From contig JAIQEU010000020.1 of assembly GCA_020073665.1 (NCBI GenBank), forward strand, positions 90,112 to 154,111: a DNA stretch of 64,000 nucleotides, written 5' to 3'. This stretch comes from Terriglobia bacterium. GTDB taxonomy: Bacteria; Acidobacteriota; Terriglobia; Terriglobales; Acidobacteriaceae. The notes beneath the pieces were generated by a model. That model searched no databases, was not told where the DNA came from, and saw only the letters and a program-made list of their open reading frames with translations. How positions within the stretch are numbered: the first letter of the stretch is position 1; every line of letters begins with the position of its first letter. The position numbers and the translations under genes are program-made. Shown here one piece after another: positions 58,864 to 64,000 of this stretch.

Positions 58864-61533
58864 ATGAGGATGGCACAGATTTCTTCGGCGAAGGTAGTTA
58901 CCGTCACCGTTCTTGGTGTCGCGCTCTTGCTGCTTTCCGGTTGCAGCGCGTTGAGCGGAGGGGCTGCGCCCGCTCAGTCTGCCCCTTCCCCTGTGAGTAT
59001 CACTCCGCAGAACGTCACGGTTCGAGGAGGCCAGACGGTTCAGTTCTCGGCCAAGGTCACCGGCAACACCAACCAGGCAGTCCGGTGGCTGGTGAACGGA
59101 GTTGCGGGTGGGGACGGAACCGTTGGCAGGATCGATGCCAACGGCCTCTACACCGCGCCTACCACGCTGCCCGCCTCCAACTCCGCCAAGGTGCAAGCTA
59201 CCAGTACGGTGGATAGCTCACTGACCGGCTCAGTCAACGTCGCCTTGCAGAACCCGCTGCCGGCAGTAATCAGCGTCATTCCGTCGGCGCTGCCGATTGG
59301 CAACTTCACCCTGACCGTAATTGGCAAAAATTTCGTGAAGGGTTCACAGGTGCTGTTTGCCGGAACCCCGCTGACAACCACCTTCGTCTCCACCGGCCAA
59401 CTCACCGCGACCGGCACTTCCACTCAGTCGCAGGCAGGCCCCATCAAGCTGACGGTCCGCAATCCAGACCCGGGTGCGATCACATCAACCACCTCCTTGA
59501 CGGTACAGGTCGGCGCCACCGGCAAGATCAAAGTCACCGTAGTCCCCGCCACCGCGCAGATTAGCGTGGGCGCGACTTTTCAGTTTGCCTACGGCATTGT
59601 CGGAGCCACGCAGACCTCGGCGGTCAAGTGGTCAGTAAACGGCGTGCCGAACGGAAATTCCACGGTCGGCACCATTACCTATGGCGGAATTTACACGGCT
59701 CCAAATACCTTGCCGAATCCGAACACGGTCACGGTCCAGGCAACCAGCCTGGAAGACACAACGGCTGTCTCCAGCTGCGCGGTCACGCTCGTCAACCCTT
59801 CCCCCATAGTTCTTTCCGTGCTGCCGACGTCGATTCCAGTGGGTGACTTCACCTTGGTGGTAACCGGCAGCAAGTTCGTGAATGGTGCGGTAGTCACGTT
59901 TGGCGGGACCTTCCTGCCGACCACGTTCGTCTCTGCAAACGAACTTACCGCAACCGGAACCGCCACCGCCGCACAGACCGGCACGGTACAGGTGGCGGTC
60001 ATCAATCCGGCCCCGGGTTCATTGACTTCGAACCAGTTCCCACTGCTGGTGGGCAACCCGCCGAACACGCTGAGCGCCACCGCGGCTGCGCGCTTCCTGG
60101 AGCAGTCAACCTGGGGCGTTACGCCGCTATCTCTGTCGCATCTGCAGTCAGTCGGAATCCAGGCGTTCCTGAACGAGCAGTTCAGTGCCCCCAAGTCCAC
60201 TTATCCCGCGGCTGGACCGAACGATGACATGTCGGTGGTGCAGAAGCGGTTCTTCACCAACGCCCTGACCGGGCAGGACCAGCTGCGACAGCGCGTGGCC
60301 TTCGCCCTGTCGCAGATCACCGTGATTTCCGCGCGCAAGATCACCGATCCCAACGGCTTCGTGCTGTGGGAGAACATGCTGCAAAATGATGCTTTCGGCA
60401 ACTACTCCACCCTGCTGAATGACGTCACCTTGAGTCCGGGCATGGGCCACTACCTTGACATGGTGCAGAACGACAAGCCTGATCCCGTCGCCGGCACCAC
60501 TCCCAACGAGAATTACGCCCGCGAAGTCATGCAGTTGTTCAGCATCGGCCTGGTGCAACTGAACCCCGATGGCACGCCGCAACTGGACGGTTCGGGCAAC
60601 CCCATCCCCACCTATACCCAGGACACGATTGAGGGCTTCGCCCACGTGTTCACGGGATGGGCCTATCCCACCAAGCCGGGGTCCACGGCGAGTTTCTACA
60701 ACAACGAATACTACGGCGGCCCCATGATCCCGTTTGACAGTCATCATGATACCGGGCCCAAGTTGCTGCTGAACGGGGTCACACTGCCAGGCGGCGGCAC
60801 CACCACCGGGGACCTGAATGCGGCGCTGCAGAACATCTTCAACCATCCCAACGTGGGACCGTTCATCAGCAAGCAGTTGATTCAGCACCTGGTCACCAGC
60901 AACCCCAGCCCGGACTACATCGCTCGGGTCGCGGCGGTGTTCAATGACAACGGCAGCGGGGTGCGCGGCGATCTGAAGGCGGTGGTCACGGCCATCCTGA
61001 TGGACAGCGAAGCCCGCCGCGGCGACGATCCGACGCAAACCCAGCCGCAGGACGGACACCTGAAGGAGCCTGCGCTGTTCATGACCAACCTGATGCGTGC
61101 GCTGAACGCGACCAGCGACGGCAGCGGCCTTTCGGACTACGCATCCAACATGAAGCAGGAACCCATGTTCCCGCCTTCGGTGTTCAACTTCTACCACCCT
61201 GGCTACCTGATCCAGGGGACAAACCTTCTCGGACCGGAGTTCGAGATTTTCAACACCAGCACCACCATCGCGCGCGCGAATTTTGTTGATGGCCTGGTCC
61301 ACAACTGCATTGGCAGCGGGACCACCACAGACATCACCGATTTCGTCGCGCTGGCCGGGAACCCCGGACAGATGGTGGATGTCATGGCGTCCATCATGCT
61401 GCACGGAGCCATGTCCCCCGAAATGCGCAACACCCTGGTCACCACTGTGTCGGCGATTCCCGACAATACCCGGCGGGCCCAGGCGGCACTGTACCTGATC
61501 GGCAGTTCCTCGCAATTCCAGGTCGAGCACTAA
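58864..61533 (+). CDS. DUF1800 lipoprotein with duplicated Ig-like/IPT modules
   Basis: An 889-residue protein with a lipoprotein signal (LLLLSGC). Two tandem modules of about 170-180 residues follow, each an Ig-like part (VTVRGGQTVQFSAKV; ISVGATFQFAYGIV) and an IPT/TIG-like part (VISVIPSALPIGNFTL; VLSVLPTSIPVGDFTL). The DUF1800 domain covers about 405-889 (ARFLEQSTWGVTP, ENYAREVMQLFSIG, VFTGWAY, FISKQLIQHLV). DUF1800 proteins are secreted and paired with DUF1501 proteins; their biochemical role is not known. The partner gene lies 14 nt downstream. Confidence 0.92.
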   Translation: MRMAQISSAKVVTVTVLGVALLLLSGCSALSGGAAPAQSAPSPVSITPQNVTVRGGQTVQFSAKVTGNTNQAVRWLVNGVAGGDGTVGRIDANGLYTAPTTLPASNSAKVQATSTVDSSLTGSVNVALQNPLPAVISVIPSALPIGNFTLTVIGKNFVKGSQVLFAGTPLTTTFVSTGQLTATGTSTQSQAGPIKLTVRNPDPGAITSTTSLTVQVGATGKIKVTVVPATAQISVGATFQFAYGIVGATQTSAVKWSVNGVPNGNSTVGTITYGGIYTAPNTLPNPNTVTVQATSLEDTTAVSSCAVTLVNPSPIVLSVLPTSIPVGDFTLVVTGSKFVNGAVVTFGGTFLPTTFVSANELTATGTATAAQTGTVQVAVINPAPGSLTSNQFPLLVGNPPNTLSATAAARFLEQSTWGVTPLSLSHLQSVGIQAFLNEQFSAPKSTYPAAGPNDDMSVVQKRFFTNALTGQDQLRQRVAFALSQITVISARKITDPNGFVLWENMLQNDAFGNYSTLLNDVTLSPGMGHYLDMVQNDKPDPVAGTTPNENYAREVMQLFSIGLVQLNPDGTPQLDGSGNPIPTYTQDTIEGFAHVFTGWAYPTKPGSTASFYNNEYYGGPMIPFDSHHDTGPKLLLNGVTLPGGGTTTGDLNAALQNIFNHPNVGPFISKQLIQHLVTSNPSPDYIARVAAVFNDNGSGVRGDLKAVVTAILMDSEARRGDDPTQTQPQDGHLKEPALFMTNLMRALNATSDGSGLSDYASNMKQEPMFPPSVFNFYHPGYLIQGTNLLGPEFEIFNTSTTIARANFVDGLVHNCIGSGTTTDITDFVALAGNPGQMVDVMASIMLHGAMSPEMRNTLVTTVSAIPDNTRRAQAALYLIGSSSQFQVEH

Positions 61534-61547
61534 AAGGGAGGAAGCAC

Positions 61548-62900
61548 ATGTCCTGGTCAAGAAGAGAGTTTCTGAGACGGAGTTGCTGCACGGCAGCCGC
61601 CGGATTCGCGGCGGCCAGCTTCAACCGCTTCGGCCTGATGAACGCCCTGGCGCAGAACACCCAGGATTACAAGGCCCTGGTCTGCATCTTCCTGTTCGGT
61701 GGAAATGACAGCAACAACCTGGTGGTGCCTCTGGATGCGAGCGGGTACGCATCGTACCAGAAGATTCGCGCCAGCATCGCGCTGTCCCAAGGCAGCTTGC
61801 TGCCCATCACTCCGCCCAGCATAGGGTCGCCCTTCGGGTTCCATCCCCGCTTCACGGAATTGCAGTCGCTATTCAAGAACAAGCAACTGGCGCTGCTGGC
61901 CAACGTTGGTACCCTGGTCGCACCGACCACCAAGGCGCAGTTCCAACAGGGACAGGCCATGCTGCCGCAGAACCTGTTCTCTCACGCCGACCAGCAGGCG
62001 CAGATGCAGACGGCGTCGTTCGATGGCTCGGGAGAAACCGGCTGGGCGGGAAGAACCGCAGACAAGATCCAATCCATTTATGGGGGCAACTTCCCGATCA
62101 TCATCTCGCTGGCCGGCACCAACATTTTTTGCGAGGGCCTGGTGGCGCGCTCCATCCAGTCCAGCGGCGATCCCACGCAACTGCTGAGCGGCTTCAGCGG
62201 CTCGGCTGAGGACAACAGCCGTTACGCTGCATTGCAGAGCTTGTTGACCTTCGACACGGGCGCTTCGTTGATTCAGGCCGCCAGTACCACCACCTCCAAT
62301 GCGCTTAACGACAGCAAGACCCTAGCCGACGCGTTGGCCGCGGCTCCTAAACTGGCTACGGCCTTCCCCAACTCAAGCCTGGGGGGACAGCTGAAACAGG
62401 TCGCACAGATCATCCAGGTGCGGGCTTCCCTGGGGCAGCAGAGACAGATCTTCTTCGTCTCGATCGACGGATTCGATACCCACAGCGCGCAGATCGCGAC
62501 CCAGGACAGTCTCTACACCAACGTGAGCCAGGCCATGGGCGCGTTCTACAACGCCACGGCAGAACTCGGGGTGGCGCCACAGGTCACTACCTTCACGCTT
62601 TCGGACTTCGGCCGGACTTACTTACCCGACAGCAACAGCGGCACCGACCACGCCTGGGGCAGCCATCACCTGATCATGGGTGGAGCGGTCAAAGGCGGCG
62701 ACTTCTACGGGACCTTCCCCACGCTGGCGCTGGCCGGGCCGGACGACGCTACCGACGAGGGACGCTGGATTCCGACCACCTCGCTCGACCAATACGCGGC
62801 CACGCTGGCCAGCTGGTTCGGAGTACCGGCGGCGGATTTGGCGACCATTTTCCCCAACCTCGGCAACTTCTCGAACCCGGTTCTGAGTTTTCTGGGATAG
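61548..62900 (+). CDS. DUF1501 protein, Tat-exported
   Basis: A 450-residue protein. SRREFLRRSCC is a twin-arginine signal, and LFGGNDSNNLVVPLD and GTDHAWGSHHLIMGG are DUF1501 hallmarks. DUF1501 is distantly alkaline phosphatase/sulfatase-like, and the conserved Asp, Asn and His could form a metal site. A strong SD (GGGAGG) lies 8 nt before the ATG. It forms an operon with the DUF1800 gene; the two families co-occur in Planctomycetes, Acidobacteria and Proteobacteria. The substrate is unknown. Confidence 0.93.
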   Translation: MSWSRREFLRRSCCTAAAGFAAASFNRFGLMNALAQNTQDYKALVCIFLFGGNDSNNLVVPLDASGYASYQKIRASIALSQGSLLPITPPSIGSPFGFHPRFTELQSLFKNKQLALLANVGTLVAPTTKAQFQQGQAMLPQNLFSHADQQAQMQTASFDGSGETGWAGRTADKIQSIYGGNFPIIISLAGTNIFCEGLVARSIQSSGDPTQLLSGFSGSAEDNSRYAALQSLLTFDTGASLIQAASTTTSNALNDSKTLADALAAAPKLATAFPNSSLGGQLKQVAQIIQVRASLGQQRQIFFVSIDGFDTHSAQIATQDSLYTNVSQAMGAFYNATAELGVAPQVTTFTLSDFGRTYLPDSNSGTDHAWGSHHLIMGGAVKGGDFYGTFPTLALAGPDDATDEGRWIPTTSLDQYAATLASWFGVPAADLATIFPNLGNFSNPVLSFLG

Positions 62901-62927
62901 GCGGGAATGGCGGGGACAAAGCAATAA

Positions 62928-63032
62928 GCCAGGCACCGGAAGCCCGCTGCACACGCAAGAGCCCGTTACCGTTGCTTCCTTCCGGACCTGGCGGGGTTGG
63001 CGGGAACGCGTCGCGCGGGACCGATGCCTGAC
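62928..63032 (-). ncRNA. ffs: Signal recognition particle RNA (4.5S-type)
   Basis: The minus strand contains the conserved SRP domain IV segment with GGTCCGGAAGGAAGCA. The 5' end (63021-63032) and 3' end (62928-62939) form a 12-bp closing helix, including two G-U pairs. The size, about 105 nt, is that of a short bacterial SRP RNA without an Alu domain. It binds Ffh to target membrane and secreted proteins. Because of this RNA, the frames overlapping this stretch are not genes. Confidence 0.95.
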
Positions 63033-63039
63033 CACAATT

Positions 63040-63045
63040 ATTCTA
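63040..63045 (-). promoter_or_regulatory. -10 element of the SRP RNA gene
   Basis: TAGAAT on the minus strand lies 7 nt before the predicted 5' end of the RNA. The -35 position shows no consensus match, so only the -10 is proposed. Confidence 0.5.
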
Positions 63046-63166
63046 GCATCTGGATGAGGTGTGGCCGGAGCACACCTCCCGCGAAGGCGAGTTCGAAAGC
63101 GCCACCTGCGACGTGTCCGATTCAGATTTATAGACAGCTCGCGGTGCGTGTTGTAGGCCTTGGGAA

Positions 63167-63226
63167 GGGCGCGACTTCAGTCGTGCCGTAAATCGTAACG
63201 CGAAGAACCGGCTTTAGCCGATGCGG
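63167..63226 (-). repeat. REP-like dispersed element, copy 2
   Basis: A 60-nt element, reverse oriented relative to copy 1 at 3454-3512. Both keep CGGCTAAAGCCGG and CGGCACGA-(G/C)-TGAAGTCG at the same spacing, with a diverged 19-nt middle part. Confidence 0.75.
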
Positions 63227-63283
63227 TGAGCTGTTTCCGCACTACCCAAACTTGTAGGGCTTCCAGCGAGCCTGTGGTTATCA

Positions 63284-63298
63284 GTCAATGAGTGTAAT
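63284..63298 (+). repeat. 15-nt direct repeat, left copy
   Basis: GTCAATGAGTGTAAT; an identical copy is at 63986-64000. The two flank the DUF6632 gene at a distance of 702 nt. Confidence 0.6.
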
Positions 63299-63417
63299 GG
63301 CGATTTAACGCCAATCTGCCCCAGAGCCGCTGCGCTACACTGTCATCCCTCGGGAAAAAACCATGAAATGAAGACGAGAAGAAACGGTTCGCGCAGCGTG
63401 TGGGTTTCTGCGCTCGT

Positions 63418-63810
63418 TCACGCAACGCCCGACGCCACTGCCTCTCGTTTTGCTGGCAGAAGCACTAACAGGACGACTCCGATCACAAGGAATACGATCA
63501 CATCAGTAAAGTTCCTGTGGACGCCGTGAATCCGGGCTTCTACGGCTTGAATAGCCATGACCACGCCATGGGAGATGTGCCACCAAGCTGCTAGAGCAAT
63601 CATCGAGCGATGCTCAGATGGCCTCCTCGCGGCCACGAGTAGAAAGACCCCGACCGGAATAAAGAAACTCAGAAACATCGGCTCGATCTCGTTTTTCCGC
63701 TCCAAAAGCCAGCTGGAATGCCGCAGGTCCGTATATAGAAAATAAATTATCGCCAGATTCAACAGCCCCACGATCACCAAGACGATCTGCGTTAGGCGTT
63801 CTCTTTTCAT
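63418..63810 (-). CDS. DUF6632-like integral membrane protein
   Basis: A 130-residue protein with four predicted membrane helices (about 5-25, 46-62, 72-90 and 104-124). ATG 63810 (MKRERLTQIVLVIVGLLN) follows GAGG by 5 nt; the upstream frame to 63870 has no SD. The order MKRE, then a helix, SEHRSMIALAAWWHISHG and a final helix, resembles DUF6632 proteins (recollection, not searched). Function unknown. It sits between two copies of a 15-nt direct repeat. Confidence 0.7.
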   Translation of the reverse strand: MKRERLTQIVLVIVGLLNLAIIYFLYTDLRHSSWLLERKNEIEPMFLSFFIPVGVFLLVAARRPSEHRSMIALAAWWHISHGVVMAIQAVEARIHGVHRNFTDVIVFLVIGVVLLVLLPAKREAVASGVA

Positions 63811-63968
63811 ATTGACCTCATTTCGGCCAATTTTGTTGCGAGCGCAGCAGCGGCTCACCAGAGGATTCACAAACTAGCACAGAGGGAAGCAAAAACGAAA
63901 TCTGCAATGACGCTGCTGATCCATCGCGTGGAGGTACTCAACCCACAGTCAACTGTCGTGAACAGGCG

Positions 63969-64000
63969 ATTACACTCAAAACCTGGTCAATGAGTGTAAT
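63969..64000. repeat. Inverted repeat at the right edge, including the right 15-nt direct repeat copy
   Basis: ATTACACTCA (63969-63978) and TGAGTGTAAT (63991-64000) are perfect 10-bp arms around 12 nt. The right arm is part of the GTCAATGAGTGTAAT direct repeat (63986-64000). The structure may continue beyond the window. Confidence 0.6.

Larger units (their letters stand above)
63033..63417. other. Intergenic region between SRP RNA and DUF6632 gene
   Basis: These 385 nt hold a REP-like element (63167-63226), one copy of a 15-nt direct repeat (63284-63298) and the SRP -10 box. No gene is supported. Confidence 0.5.

Noticed and set aside
62997..63191. A 64-codon plus-strand frame
   Set aside because: It overlaps the SRP RNA and encodes nothing recognisable.

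Overview
The window is a GC-rich bacterial chromosome segment that most resembles Acidobacteriota (Terriglobia/Koribacter-like). This is inferred from gene content: a pilB-pilT-pilC-pilS-pilR cluster, Gram-negative envelope genes (lpxB, an MsbA-type exporter, lptE), two large membrane Ser/Thr kinases with TPR or propeller sensor parts, DUF4097 proteins, a DUF1800/DUF1501 secreted pair, and many small intergenic repeats. No prophage, CRISPR array, transposase, tRNA or rRNA was recognised. The one structured RNA is the SRP (4.5S-type) RNA near the right end.

Layout. 1-4.9 kb: a truncated XRE-type regulator, a secreted repeat protein, an orphan peptide-type ABC permease pair and a CorC/HlyC membrane protein, all on the minus strand. 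5.2-11.6 kb (plus strand): an RND/ABC periplasmic adaptor, two tandem DUF4097 beta-solenoid proteins, a SAM hydroxide adenosyltransferase, a two-domain multicopper oxidase and a TPR protein. 11.6-19.0 kb: the type IV pilus operon (minus). 19.3-23.8 kb: an unusual EndoIII-like glycosylase and an NtrY/NtrX pair. 23.8-28.3 kb: an RsbW-like kinase and the conserved phoH-ybeY-corC-era block. 28.5-34.8 kb: a flavin amine oxidase, a TPR Ser/Thr kinase and a Ycf46-like AAA ATPase. 34.8-43.3 kb: rpsT, an arylamine N-acetyltransferase, the overlapping psd-pssA-asd-like-lptE-holA operon, and meaB-mce-tsaB-rimI followed by a DUF465 gene. 43.3-49.3 kb: a second Ser/Thr kinase, an acyl-CoA dehydrogenase, two small membrane proteins and hemW. 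49.4-58.5 kb: fabF, a duplicated-domain secreted protein, an MsbA-like exporter, lpxB, a degenerate M1 peptidase and fabH. 58.9-64 kb: DUF1800 and DUF1501 proteins, SRP RNA and a DUF6632 membrane protein.

Functionally the window mixes core housekeeping (ribosome maturation, SRP, replication clamp loading, tRNA t6A synthesis, fatty acid, phospholipid and lipid A synthesis) with surface motility and several signalling proteins. Methylmalonyl-CoA epimerase, MeaB and an acyl-CoA dehydrogenase indicate propionyl-CoA and fatty acid catabolism.

The most interesting signal is not a gene. At ten places, intergenic DNA carries degenerate tandem arrays with a strict 7-nt period. The unit sequence differs from locus to locus. 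Every array touches or lies within about 10 nt of a stop codon, and four loci have a second array in inverted orientation, so the transcript could fold into a long imperfect hairpin. Other repeats are a 59-60 bp REP-like element (two copies) and a GC-rich palindrome present both between genes and, in frame, inside the MsbA-like coding sequence. Several proteins are apparent pseudoenzymes or variants: an Asd homologue without the catalytic Cys, an M1 peptidase without HExxH, an NtrX with GSFPGA instead of GAFTGA, and an EndoIII with Glu at the catalytic Lys position.
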